Assembly: GCF_030848805.1 (NCBI RefSeq)
Contig: NC_092358.1
Coordinates: forward strand, 4,526,001 to 4,590,000
Direction of reading: 5' to 3'
DNA from: Temnothorax longispinosus
Lineage: Eukaryota; Arthropoda; Insecta; Hymenoptera; Formicidae
Length of the DNA: 64,000 nt
This document shows positions 10,708 to 54,331 of the stretch, in pieces (position 1 is the stretch's first letter; every line of letters starts with the position of its first letter). A program made the translations under genes and the position numbers. Under the pieces are notes generated by a model, which made no database searches, had not been told where the DNA came from, and saw only the letters and a program-made list of their open reading frames with translations.

Positions 10708-13700
10708 TAATTTTTAGCACATTAAAAACGATCTCCTCCGATACCTGTTAAAAAAAAAAGAAAATAAAACAACAACGCATCTCCGTGGGCGACCTAAAGC
10801 ACCTCGTCGCTTATTGTATTCGTCGATCATTTTGGCATGACACAAGAAGCGGTGGTCGATGGAAAGTCCTCTCGGATAGCGCGTCGGACTTTAAGAAAGC
10901 TAAAGGAAACGCATCATTTTTCCTCGCACAAGTTAAAACGTTAACAAGCCTCATTCGCACTTATTTCGCTTCGGAAGGGAAATAAAGGTAGGCCCGCCGA
11001 ATCGCATTCCGAAATGTGCATCTGTGTCTCGCGCGATGGTATATAATATCGGGCACGCCGGTCCGTCGTCCATCCACGAGACGACGCCGCGAACTCGATT
11101 ATCACAATCTGCGTGGCGTACATGAGCCTTACAAAAAATACAATACTTGTGCGCTCGCGACTTTGTATGTATATCACAGGCGACCGGCGTACCGTCGCGA
11201 CGCGGCGCGGCTTCGTCGCGCTAATCGCGCACCGTCACTACTTGCGTTTTCCAGCCGCGATTTTCCACCCTCCGTACACGCGGGCAAACTTGTACGTCGC
11301 GTGGAACGAGCGTGGAATTGGGACGGCGGAAGTCCGATTCGGCGGTCTGGCACCAAAACACCTCGCTATATATTACCGCTAGAATTCAAGTCGCAAAGTT
11401 CCAAAGTGCCAACTCGAGGGATTTTAGTCGATTCGTTGGTATAGCTCGGCAGCTACGGTGTCGTAGCTTCCGAGGAGAAGCGAAAGGGAGCAAGTCTCTC
11501 CCTGGAGAAATAAAGGTCACGTTCAGCAGACCAAGCCGCTGAGTAGCAGTCGAACGTGCGTGGCTCTTACTTTTAGAGCCAACCACGCAACGCATAGTGT
11601 TGATAAGACGAACTCAACAGTTGTATCTGCTGAATGCGGCCAATGACTCGCCGAAACGTGGGTTTTAGCGCGCCTCTAAACGCGTCTCGCATAGCAAATA
11701 GTCTCGTAAGCAAGATATATAAACGAATCGCTTATTATGTCAAAATATAAAATCGTACACAACCGCATAATTTCGTGAAAAATATACTTTTCTTGGCACA
11801 TTTGAGACTCTTCGGCTTCAATCGAAGGAATATTAATTTATAATCGTGTCTCGCAATACGATTTTATATCCATATATAAGAATCAGCTGCCAAAACACTT
11901 GGGAAAGACATAGAACTCGTTGTACGTGATGATGTATGTAAATGTTGCTCGAAAGGGAAGCAAATGGAAATGGAAAGTACAGGAGATTCTATCCTGGTCG
12001 AATACATTATTCGCGCTTAAGTATTCGATGTGCTTTTTTTCATCTTCCATTCGTACGCACGTTTTCGCTCTCTCATTCCCTCCCACAATCTTTCAATATC
12101 GCATTCTCTCCTTCTCTTTTATTCCCCGTTTTTTCCCCCTCCCCGGTATCTCGCTTTTCGTTATACCGTTCCACTTCTCATCTTTCTCCCTGCCATTCAT
12201 CCTCATTTATCCTCGCTCGCTCGCTCGCTCTCTCTCTCTCTTTCTCTCTTGTTCTCTCGCTCAACAATAACAATTGAATATGAATTAGAAAAATAACATT
12301 ATATCGTAGACAACAATTGATTACAATGTATATAATATATACCGGTAATAGAGTGGTGTGCTTGTTTCACACAATACTTTTATACTCCCCCGTTATTTAA
12401 AGCGTTACCAATGACGTGGGGCGCCGCGCTATATGGCTCATAAAACACTATAATTAATTCGTCGTCTCGTAATCGTTCGTTTAGCTTGGTCGATCGATCG
12501 TCGATCACGGATCGGCGCTCGCGATGGGGATCGGATTCAGGTGGGAGAGAGATTCGCACTTTTGTACCAACGGCCGTTTATATTATACGTAATTATATAT
12601 CGAACGCACACTTCTCGAGAACGTGGCTGCGCGATCTACGCGTCGTGGATCACGCGATTGCGCGATCACGATCAACTTTAACGGATATGCATAAGATCGA
12701 AGTATCGACTTGATGCATATATGAATCGCTTTTAGCGCTACGCCCAAAAAAAGCGTTGAAAGGAGATTTACGAGAAAGAATCTCGTATTTTCTTATATAT
12801 TTGCGATTATCCTAATTATAAGCTAAATATATAAAACCGATCTTGCGATCTGTAGATCTTGCGAAACAAGCTAGATCACTCCGCGAGTTATAATTAGTTA
12901 TTTAAAAGAATTGATAATAAAACGCTGCAACGATTACGTCTAACTTTTTTTTTCCAAAACACATTAACGACAATAAAATTAATTTATGTGTAGAATCTAG
13001 TGACGAGATTTCGAACGAAATGATTCGCGTTATTAATTCTTTCTCGTCGCTCCTTTATTTTGTCGTCGTTATACGCGGACTTCTTCGTTTAAGTCGCGAC
13101 ACGATTGCAAAGCTCCGTTACAGCGGCAGAGCGCGCGCACCAAAGGTTCGCGAGACATTGTTTTCACACGTTGCTCCAAGTTCTCTTAATTAATTAGTTA
13201 GTTAGCCGAAGAGCCGGAGGGTCGCGGACGCGTTCTTCGCTTTTGCACGACAGCGCCCAGCGTCAATGGAGAATTCGTGGACAGATTTCGAGACGGCATA
13301 CGATATTATTCTTGATTTCCTCTATACTCGCTTTTTCTCTCTTTCGCCCTACCTCTCCCATTCTTTCTTTCCTCTCATCTCGACCGCATAAACGCGTTTC
13401 ATTCCGCCATCTGCCATTTACGAGTGTATTCATTTAATAAGCTAACACGTACTAACTACAGTAAATCCTAATTACGGCTTGTACGACAGACATTTATGTA
13501 TATAATATATATATAATATTTGTGTGTGTGTTGCGCGCGCGTAATATTATATATATAGAATATTTGTGTATGTATATATATGTAATATATAATATTCATA
13601 TATTACAGTTAGATTGCTCATTGTCAATTCATCGGTTTATCACATTTAGTACAAGTTGAAAAATATCTCTAACATCCACGCGCGGCGGCGCGGACTCGCC

Positions 13701-16700
13701 TTTCCCCGCGCGGGTCGCGCGCGTCCGCGATGCCGCATTGTATATATAATAAGTTGTCGTTAATTATGCTAGTTATTAAATTACAATTAATTATCTAACG
13801 GTAGGTACGACAAACAATTATGATAATACGGCCACGACTTATTAGTTCTCCTCGCGACGGCAAAGTGATTGCAAAATCGACTTTCGTTTAAGTTAAACGC
13901 GGAATCCTCCATTATATCGCCTTTATAATTATAAGCCTTTTCTTTATCGTCGATTTCTCGGTGAATATTTATCGGATGAATCGCGCGCATGTTTATTTCA
14001 GCAAAGTTAGGTACTCGACGGACATGAAAATTCAGACGCCTTTAAGATCGTCATATCAGCCGAAAACGAAGGCGAAAAATAATAAAACAATGTATTTCTG
14101 CACGTGAGAATTTTTTACAGAAATCTGTACATATACATTTTTCCTCTTATTAAAATTGTTGTGATGTAATTTTAACACCCACGTGAAAAAATTAATATGT
14201 ACTATGCATATATAATTTTTTGTAATAAGTATATCGTCTACGTTTCTGATCAGCTGGCTGACGTTAAATCAGCCGATATATGTTTAAAGAGGAAGTAACA
14301 CTCGCTTTTTTATCGCCTATTATTGCTGGAGCAACGATGCGCCGATAACGACGGATAAATTTAGTGTAACGACAATTAAAAAATTTTGCTGAAAATCGCA
14401 AAGCGCGAGGATACATCAGATTGTACCGAAATATCTCTTGTCTTCCCGATCTCAACCTTTCTTTTTACACGTCGATAAAAAAAAGGCTCCGAGAGTTTCC
14501 TTAGGTTCGCTATTACATAGACCGAGGCTCTAAAACGCTTAACTCGCTTCGCGGTTTTATTTTTTTTATGTATTTTTTTTTTCGTTTTAAATCTCTTTAG
14601 AATAGACACCGAAGACACCGAGAGAGACTCGAAGGAAGTTTCGAAAAAGGAGATAAAGTCCGTTCGACTAATTAGGTTCGAAAATGTCTGGCTACTAATA
14701 ACGAGTCGAGCTACTACTTTCTACTTGTCGCACTGCGCACTACACACGCGTGTGTTAATGTAAACGCTGCCGCGTCTTCTTCTTTGTGTTTTCTTCTTCT
14801 TTTTTCATTTTTTTTTGTCTTTTTATAACCTACGAGTAGTCGTTCCGTACGGACGGACCGACGGACACCGAGGATTGAGCAAACTGTTATTGCACGGAAC
14901 GCGTGAAAATTGAAACACTCCCGAAAATTCCTCCTCCCCTTCCTTCTGCATTCTGCCAGCCAGCCGTGGGGGGATTCGCGAGAGAAGAGCCCGCATTGCC
15001 TAATTTCGCGCCTTTATCGAAATGATATCTGGAATTTTTCTGCTTGCAAAGATAAAAGAATGTCGAGTGTGTCTCGGGGAAATCAGATTTCCCGAAATGT
15101 TTCTCGGTTTCTCGGAACTTTAAGAGACCCCTAGAAACCCTAGATATATATATTTTATTTTCTTTGAGCAAAGTGCACTTAGAATTGTCTGAGAAACAAG
15201 AAACTGTGTTACTTATTTATATATGTGAAATTAATTTGTTAAAACACTCGCATCTTTTTCTAAGTACATTGAGTGACTACGTAATGTAATCTACTGTGGG
15301 ATTTTTCCCGAGGAAGAGCTTCAAAGGTGATTTTTAAGGAGAAAAAAAATTTGTTGATAAAGAGAACTCGGCGGAAACCTCAATAACTGTTGAAAAAATA
15401 GCACGATAAATATGATGACTGGCAGAGACATCGCTTTTAAATTAAGGTATCGGATATTTCTCTTGTCTATCGACGTCTTTTTGTTCTTCAGACGAACGTA
15501 GATAGACGGTAGCGCGAGGATGTTCTCTCGTTGCAAAAACACGTAAATTATTCGTATCATTAAGACGGCCGGGATATTGACACCTCCCGATTAGTCGGGA
15601 CGCTCTCTCCCAACGGATACGCGAAAGTACGCAATGGAGGATTTTCTGACGTGAATTGAGTCACTCGCTAGCCGGAGGTCTCTATCGATCAAACATTAAC
15701 GGCGAGAGACCTTCTTACAGCTTCCTATCTAAATACACTTAGCATATATCCTCGGAACATAGATAAACCATTAAAAACATTGTATATGTTCCTATCTACC
15801 TATACACAATATATAGATATAATGTTTGTATATCGTAACCATATTAATATAATATTAATTACACATATATATGTACGATTAGAGTAAATAATTAATCCTT
15901 ATGCATATATCACATCTGATCGTTCAGTCAGTATAGGAAGACCCTCGCCTCGCCGTCGACACATGCAAACCCGTTTAACATACGTTCCCTAATGTGTCTC
16001 TCTTCCCCCCTCCCCCCTCTAACGTTTCATCTCTCTCGTCTCTCTGAGGATTCTGAAATTTGTCGCCTCACCACACAACCTCTTCACCATTTTTTTTTCT
16101 TTCTTTGCCTACATCACGCTCTCTCTTTCTCGCTCTTCCAGCATTTTAAACTAGTGTCCGATAGTAGCTACTACCTAAACAGACATTTAAGTTTTGGTAA
16201 AAACCTGAAATCGCCATCGAATATCAATATAATACACTTATTATATACTTATAATATAAATATAGGAACATTCATTAAATATATTTTCATATATATATAA
16301 TATTATCGTCATATATATATATTTATAATATTTATATTTATATATATATATATATATATCTTAGAATCTGTATATATACAAATACATATGTGCGTATATA
16401 CATATTTGTATATATTTGTATATATATTACTTGGTGTTGTAGCTATAACTTTAAACGTGATTTAAAATGCCCAATATACTCCATAACGCCTGAACCGTGG
16501 TTAGTCCACCATTTTCCAGAGGGGGGGGGGAGGATCGACGATTAAACCAAACGTATCTCTGAACGAGCTAAAACGCGAATTAAAGAAAACGCACGAATCA
16601 ACAGATACGGTAGACATCGATCCCTTTTCGAGGGATTCTCCGTGGATGCAGGCCCCTTTCTATAATAAGGACACGTAACGTCGCGTCGGGTCGAACGTCG

Positions 16701-19700
16701 CGACGCTCAGCGCGCGCTTTCTCGACATGTATATAGGCCATAAGAGAGACGGATTGCAATGGATCGCGGTGCCTGCGTGTAAATATATCAGTAAATATAA
16801 ATATTATTCGTTAGTTAAATTATACAAAATATCGTTCGATATATCGGGCGCCCGATCGTCCGACCCCGCGACGATCGAAGAATCCGATGGTCCGGGGCCC
16901 GTTTTCTTATAAGAGCGTGGATATATAAATTTTCAGAAATTCAATTTTTCTTGAGATTAATTAATTTTCTTAAAAAGAAATTATGCCGCGAACAAAAATT
17001 ATCGAAATCGATACAATTTCGATACAAATGTCGTTATAGAGCCGAAAGCAACCTCTCTGTGTTCGTAACATTCATGTCCAACGTGCAATTTGTCGTGTCC
17101 GTAGCATTGAATATTGAATTTATCGAGATTATATTCTTGAGATTTAATCCCCACACTAAATTCTTTTATCTTTACAAAGAACGAGATGCATCGATGAGCT
17201 ATACATTATAACTGCAGAATGCTGTCGTCGACTTATATAACTGTCGAATGTAAAGAACAAGTCGTAAGAAACAAAAGCTCGCCAGCCAACACATTGTATG
17301 ATGATAAAATCACGTTAATTTAATTTATCTGGCACATTTCAAAAATACATTAAAGACTGAATCGGAAGAAGGATTGCGGAAGCAATACGAATTATCTCGT
17401 AAAATATGCAAGATGTGATTAATCTTAGAAATACCAGCCATATCTATAAACTAAAAATTTTATATTAAAATTTTCTAAATAAAAATTTTAAAATATTTCC
17501 ACTACTATCGTTAAGATATGCAATATATTAATAAATTATAATTTATATTATATTCTAAAGCAAATAAACGTATATGCATAGAATTGTGGTGCTTCAACAT
17601 TTTCGTTGAAAATAAATCGATTTCCAATTAAAGTGAAAAAAAAAATGTATAATAAAAAGAATATTTGATCATTTTGAAATACGCCGTTTATATACAATTG
17701 CTGGTAATAAACTGGTTGAGGAAAGAGTTGGCGTTCCTAGGATTATTCCGGAACTTGAAACGCGAGGTGCTTGTACGCCCTGATATCGCGGTACTGATAT
17801 CGCCGGCCTGAAAGTACGAGCCGTAGCGCGAGTCAAAAACTATCCGCGATCGTCTCGTACGTGCGCTGGGGCGCGGCACGGCGATAAATATATTATCCCG
17901 CCGCATTCGGTAGGTAGCTGCTACATTTTACCGGAGTTCGATTGAAAGACGACTGGCTATCACGCGAGCTAACGTGCGACGCGGACAGTCGCACACACGC
18001 CGCGCGATTAATTGATTCCCAGAATTCGATGTAAGTTCGAGAGCAAACGAGAGTCTACAAACTACGAGCTCGCGAGACTCGATATTCACATATAGATATA
18101 TATATATATATATATGTGTGTAAATATATATACATATATATATATTGTACATGTATCCGGCCACGTCGATTTGTCCGATCTCCGGCATGTACTCTATCGA
18201 TTCTAACTCCGATCGCTCAAAACCAGTTACGACGTTCTGTTACATGCGAATGACGTACGTTTGCCAACGGTTGTAATTAATAAGATAGCGGGTGCAGAGC
18301 AATGTAATTAACCAAAAACTGTTGATATCGCATTAATTTGTCAATGTTGTATCTTTGATATTATTTGAACTTTTAAATTAATTAAAATAAAAAATTATTA
18401 TATGTATTTTATTGAAAAAAAAACTTGGATTTTTTTGCTAACACTTATTTTTTATGCATTATTAACAATATAATGAATTATCATAGTATTCTGAGAGGCA
18501 ATAGAAATAGATTCTTTTAATATTTTGCACCTTGCGATAATAACTTAATATACATATATTAAATAATCAAAATATCCCACAACAGACAACTGATAGGTAT
18601 TATAAGAGTATGGAATACGGTACGTCAGATTGTTTTGGAGAGATTCGTAGCTGAAAATAAACGGCTCGATTGTGTGAAATAAAAAATTTTTAGCGACGAA
18701 AACGTTGCGGTATCGATTTCGAGACAGGATTAATATTAGTCGAATATTGCAAAAAGTATTCTTCGGTTCGCGTCGACAATCATATACACATAGTAGACTT
18801 AACCGATTTTATCACATATGATTTTATGGCTAAATCTCGAATTCCAACTAATTGGGAAATGACTAGTAGCTTCAGCTATATATACATACTAAACTCCTGG
18901 TACACATTACTAAAATATCACATTATTTAATTGTTTACTTTAAGGTACTCTCGTACTTAGCGATCACGTCCTTAAAAGAATGTGTACGTTCCTCGTTCCC
19001 GATTCCGAGACGTTTATCAAGAACGACAGGGTGGAAGAATCGCGACAGTTTTGTATCGACTATCCGAGAGAGAGTGTCTCTCGCGCGCCTCTCCGTCAGT
19101 TAATTCAACAAAGCGGCGGTGGCTGACTCGAAGTCAGTAGTCGTATTACTGTCTACAAAATACAATTAATACGGTAACTAAGAGTAACAACGCATTCCGC
19201 TGTAACGTTCCGCTGTAAACGAGATTAGATTGTCCGCGTAGTCACTATTTAGCGTTATTACGCTCGAACTGAAACGCAAGCACTACATCCGGCGGTGCTT
19301 CCGGTGGTTTAATTCGCGGGGCGTACTTTCATTCGTTCCCATCTTCCAGAGGCGAAAGGACAACCGAATTCGGAAAGCGGCAAACGGCCCCGAAATTACT
19401 TTTGCCCGTTGCATTCGCGTTGCAGGTCGCGTTTCCGCGCGCCTCGCCATCGCTACTACCTTGGTATAGAATAATCGTTTGGCACTGTGTCCTATTGAAT
19501 CGCGATTCAAGTCACGACTATAAGCAGCACACCGGCGAGAGAGAGAGAGCGCGCGCGAACCTTTGCGACGGGATCACAAACTCCATACAAACGTACGCTG
19601 AAATCGCAGAAGCGTTGAAAATTCCCGAGATTGCTAACATCTATGAATCAGAAATTGCTCAAAGATTGCGAAAAATCTGAGAACTCAAAGATTCGAGAAT

Positions 19701-22700
19701 CAAACATCGCGCGCACATCGAACTCGATTCTAGACTGCTACAAATAAGTAAAATAATGAACGCACAATGTACCCGTTATATTTAAAAACGCACATTAAAT
19801 TAAAAAATAATATAGCATAATTCCAAACTCTCTAGTACTTTCATCAATTTTTATAGGAAAAATTTGGATATTATCAAAATTATTATAAAGATTATTATAA
19901 AAATATTTGTTATAAAAAATTCGTTACATTTTTTACATTCGGATGAGCTGCAACACCTTTTAAAACATATCTATCTCACACAAGTGCATTTATTAAAACG
20001 ATTATTATCAACCTTTGAAAATCATGATTAAATTATAATTAGTATTCTAGGATTAATATAATATTAATTAAATTATATATTAATATAATCAGATTAATAT
20101 TATATTAATGTAATACTTCGATGTTGTTTCAATAGTAAAAAGGTCCCAAAATACCTGGGTTCGATCTTATTTCCAAGCTCAAAAATCTCGCCTCTGATTT
20201 ACGAAGCAATTTGCAGCTTTCCTCGGTTATCACGGTGACAGTGGAAGTGGAAATGGAACGGCAGTGGGCGGACGTTGGGCAGTTAGACTAACGATCGGGG
20301 CGTCAGGCGTCATGGAACTGTTTTCTTTAATCTTCTAGTCCGCGCTCCTCGAGACTGAACGCGCACGAGGACCACGTATATGTCCAGCTTATTAGGGCGG
20401 ACGAGTGTATGTATACATATACATATATATATATGGCGAAACGGCGAGAAGTGGGAAATTAAAAGGGTGCAGACGCGAGCGAAACGCTTCCCGCGTCTCG
20501 CCGCGAATTCTCGTTGACATTCGTTGGACATGTTCCTCTTAATAAAATCTCGACGCGATGGCCGCACCACCCGACCACGGACGACATCAATATCGACGTA
20601 TCATCTAATCGTTAAATTACATCTTTATCGAGACGGTATAATAATACGGTATAGTAATTACGGACTAAATTGGCCTATCGCAGCACCGGGCCGGTCTTGG
20701 AGGGAAATTGAATTTTCGCCCGACGGAATAGATTCTCCTTTCTCTTGCTCACTTTCTCTGACTCTCTATTTTTTTCTCTCTTTCTTTCTCTCTCTCTCTT
20801 CTCCGTTTCTAAAGACTTTCCTTTTTGGCACGGGTAGACATTAGCTGGCAATCTATAGAGCTTCTCTTTATTCTCTCTCTCTCTCCTCCTCGCATTTCGT
20901 CTCCTCACGTTTTTCGTCTCTCGGGTAGAGGTACCGGCCGGCCGGCATCTGGCGATCAACCCTATTCGTTAGATAGCACCTTCGTTATTCAACTTCGTTT
21001 CGCGTACTTTCGAGAGCGCGCGAAAGTACACAGAGCAGCAAGTACACTATACATCACTTAAGGGCTAGGTAAGTGTTTTCTGACCAAGTGGAGGGATCCG
21101 GTCTCGTAAATGATCCTTCGGGTTCGCCCCTAAGAAACGCCCCTCCTACGTCCCTTCCTCTATCTCTTTCGCTTCGACGAGAACGCACGATCGGACTTGG
21201 TTTATGAAGTGGTCGGAAATTAAAGCTACTTACGAGACCGATTCCAAGAGAATGAGCCGGCCACTCTCGTTTCGCGGTCCAACGCATATAGCTAGGACAG
21301 CATCTCGTTATTGTATATACGCATATACGCACGTATATGTATAAATACCTAGGAGAGCGACTAAATGGAGAGGACTTCTGGAAGGACCGAATATAGACCG
21401 TGCAACAAGACGCTACTTCGCGGCTCCCGACGACGAACCTAAATCGCGCTGGTGTCTCTGACATAGACGTAGACGGGAGAAATAAAAGATATTATATTAT
21501 TGCTATCCGCATCATATCAAGGAAAGGATTATTCGTTCGTTCATTCGGGAATTCAAAGGCACCGGCAACGCTTTCCGGGAGGTTCGCCCTCCCCGATCGG
21601 TGCCAACGTCGAACACGTCGTTTTACACGGATGATAATCGCAAAAGCAACTGCTCGGCGAATGACTTAATCCTCTATGGACTGATGTAAAATCTCAAAGC
21701 AAGATGCGTTTCTCGTTGCGCGTTTCTATTCAAGTTCATATCTCGAAGATTCTCTATTTAAGAACAACCATATAGAATGTATATATATAAAATACAGATA
21801 TATATTTATTTTCTAACCAAAGCTTCGAGAAAAGAGAATTGGTGTTCTTTATCGGGAAAAACATAATTTCGTCTACAGAGGATTAATAAATATCAAAACG
21901 TATGCTGCACGCCGCGCTACGCGCGATTTTTACATTTTGTATTGCACATTGATACTCGTAATCTTGATCCCTTTCGCCGCGATAAGCTTGTATGTGCGTT
22001 TCATTTTTTTCTTTCATGTTAACTCGCGAGCAAAAGTAGATTAATAGAATGGCCAGAAACTCTGGCTTTTAAAAAGTTTATCGCGAAAAGTCGTTTGCGT
22101 GCCTTACCTCGTATTTAATAGTATAATCAAAGATGCCCGATGCAGTGCGGGCTTTTAATAACTTGTCTTAGTTTCCATATAAACGTGAACGTGCCATGCA
22201 CATGCCAATTGTCAAGAGGGTATTTTTCGTGGCAAAAGAGTTCGTTGAGTTGAGGAGTGCGCCAAATCACTTTTCTAAAAACTTGTAAAAATTAATCTTG
22301 AAGCATTAAGAAAGTATTTAATTTAAGAAATTTGCGTAATTTCTAATTTTTATCGAGTTTAATTTAACTTAATTTTCTCAAGTTCAAGATTTATTTGCCC
22401 GTGTTCTTCGAAAAGTGAACCTATATCATTGGTTGAAGCTCCCAATTCTGCGGATAACGCATATCGATTTCCATCCGCATAAAAAAAAAAGATCCACCGA
22501 CGTGTTCGCGTCTGCACGGAGCTCGCGTAGAGGGAAATTATCGTAATCGCACGCGGCATCGTCATCGCGAATTATATTACATGTCGAGTACACATCGAGT
22601 ATATCGAGATTAGCTATTACGTTACAAATATATCACTTTGTCGATGGAGCACGAAGACGAAGAAGACAACAAAAGGAAGCCTTTGACCGTCGGCTTTCGC

Positions 22701-23548
22701 CCGCCGCGTCGTTGCGTTCTTTGGTTTTTGTTCTTTCTCATTTTCTCCTTTTTGGTTTCATATCTCTCTTATCACAAATTAGTCTCACTATCGTAGCGCA
22801 GAAACCATCGTCAGACTGGTGGACCGTAGTAGATAGAGATCGCGCGCGATCACATTTTACCATAATCTGCCTTGTCTCTCCGTAATTGACGCGTCTTGTT
22901 GGGCCGGCGGCGATGGATAGATGCGGTCCGTTCTTTTTTTTCTTTCACTCTGTTTGTTCCTTTCTTCCTCTCTAGGAGTCCTTCAGCGGTTTCATTTGAC
23001 ACTCGTACTCTTCGCGAGCAGAATGGTTTTTCGTTCAGCAACGATCAGCCGAGAGCGAAGCGCCGTTGCGGACTCGAGGTATGATCTCGCATACGGTGAA
23101 CGATCGAATATTCCGAGATTTGGATTTTAACGTGTGCTCTCTGTGTGCTATCGAAATGGGTCGAAATAAGTTAAGCAGTGCCGAGGATTATTGCCGTTAC
23201 CGCTTTGCGGCATTTTCACGAGTCGGAAGCGAGCCGATTTCTGTCTTTCGTAGTCAGAAAGAAATTATTAGCGCGCAAACAGATGTACTCGTAATACTTG
23301 GCGCTATTGCTTCACATCTTGCTTTTCAGCGCGCCGTTCAATTTCGCCTATTCTCCTTATTATTGACATATTACATAATATCCAATATTGTATAATATTT
23401 AATTGAATAAGATCAATCCTCGAGTCGCCCCGCAACGGCCGCGGCGTCAACGCGCGGAGGGACGCGCCGGAGAGAAGGCGGCACGTCGTCGCGTTGCTGC
23501 TCTTCGGCTCCGAGGAGGCCGAGGCGGGTGAGCCGAGTTACGATCGCG
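10708..23548. other. Gene-poor stretch with simple repeats
   Basis: No exon was recognised on either strand. CpG-rich patches (for example 11020-11560 and 20680-21200) make long chance open frames with Arg-rich translations. CT-rich runs lie at about 12050-12262 and 20740-20890. AT-type arrays lie at about 13495-13610, 16270-16435 and 18085-18150. A G run of ten follows 16520. An ATTAATATAAT-like motif is repeated, in both orientations, at about 20050-20115. The right end probably includes the 3' UTR of the six-finger exon of the BTB gene; a minus-strand ATTAAA is at 23398-23403, about 145 bases past the stop. Confidence 0.4.
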
Positions 23549-53899
<30,351 letters not shown>

Positions 53900-53924
53900 G
53901 TCTGAACTGCACCCCGCAACCCTG

Positions 53925-54179
53925 CTATATAAGAAAGATTTGTACCTTCCGGTACTCGTAGCCACTAGCGTTCCCTAACAATGTACCGCGTCACGTGGCC
54001 CAGATATCGCGACTTCTTCGGCTAGTTGACACGACAGAGCGAGATATTCCGCATAGGAAAATATTAATAAAGAGGTAATTTCATCTCTGTCAAAACTGGA
54101 TGTTATATCTTTTCGTAGTTTTTAAATTTTATTGAAGCTAAATAGTTTGGTAATTACGGGATTCAAGTTTTTCTTATTA
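53925..54179 (-). other. Sequence directly upstream of the BTB exon
   Basis: Contains the candidate acceptor (53925-53926 read on the minus strand) with a pyrimidine-rich tract above it. Presumed 5' intron. No promoter element was recognised. Confidence 0.4.
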
Positions 54180-54331
54180 GGCCGGTTCTACAATCAGTCG
54201 TATGTTGAATGTCGGAACGCAGTCGATGGTCCAATAAGAGAATTTCTTTTTCAAAAACGAATTTTTCTCGTTGGACCATCAGCTGCGTTTCGACATCCGA
54301 CTCCGACATACGACTGATTGTAGAACCGGCC
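54180..54331. mobile_element. 152-bp foldback (MITE-like) element
   Basis: The two ends are inverted copies: GGCCGGTTCTACAATCAG begins the left arm and its reverse complement ends the right. The first 26 bases pair perfectly and pairing continues, with an indel of about 6 bases, for about 60 bases per arm around a short T/A-rich loop. The left flank is TTA and the right flank TTG, which could be an eroded 3-bp target duplication of the kind left by PIF/Harbinger elements. There is no coding capacity. It sits just upstream of the BTB exon on the gene's strand, probably in a 5' intron. It could also be transcribed as a long hairpin RNA. No second copy was noticed in the window. Confidence 0.7.

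Noticed and set aside
11016..11444. 142-codon Arg-rich plus-strand frame
   Set aside because: CpG-rich DNA gives few stops in several frames; the protein is low-complexity in style with no known family.
19402..19680. Plus-strand frame containing a His-Thr-Gly-Glu-Arg stretch like a zinc-finger linker
   Set aside because: No paired cysteines or second finger around it; the match arises at the edge of a GA repeat.
53900..53965. Upstream in-frame ATG adding 22 residues to the BTB protein
   Set aside because: A good 3' splice site at 53925 falls inside the extension, and the family starts directly before the BTB fold.
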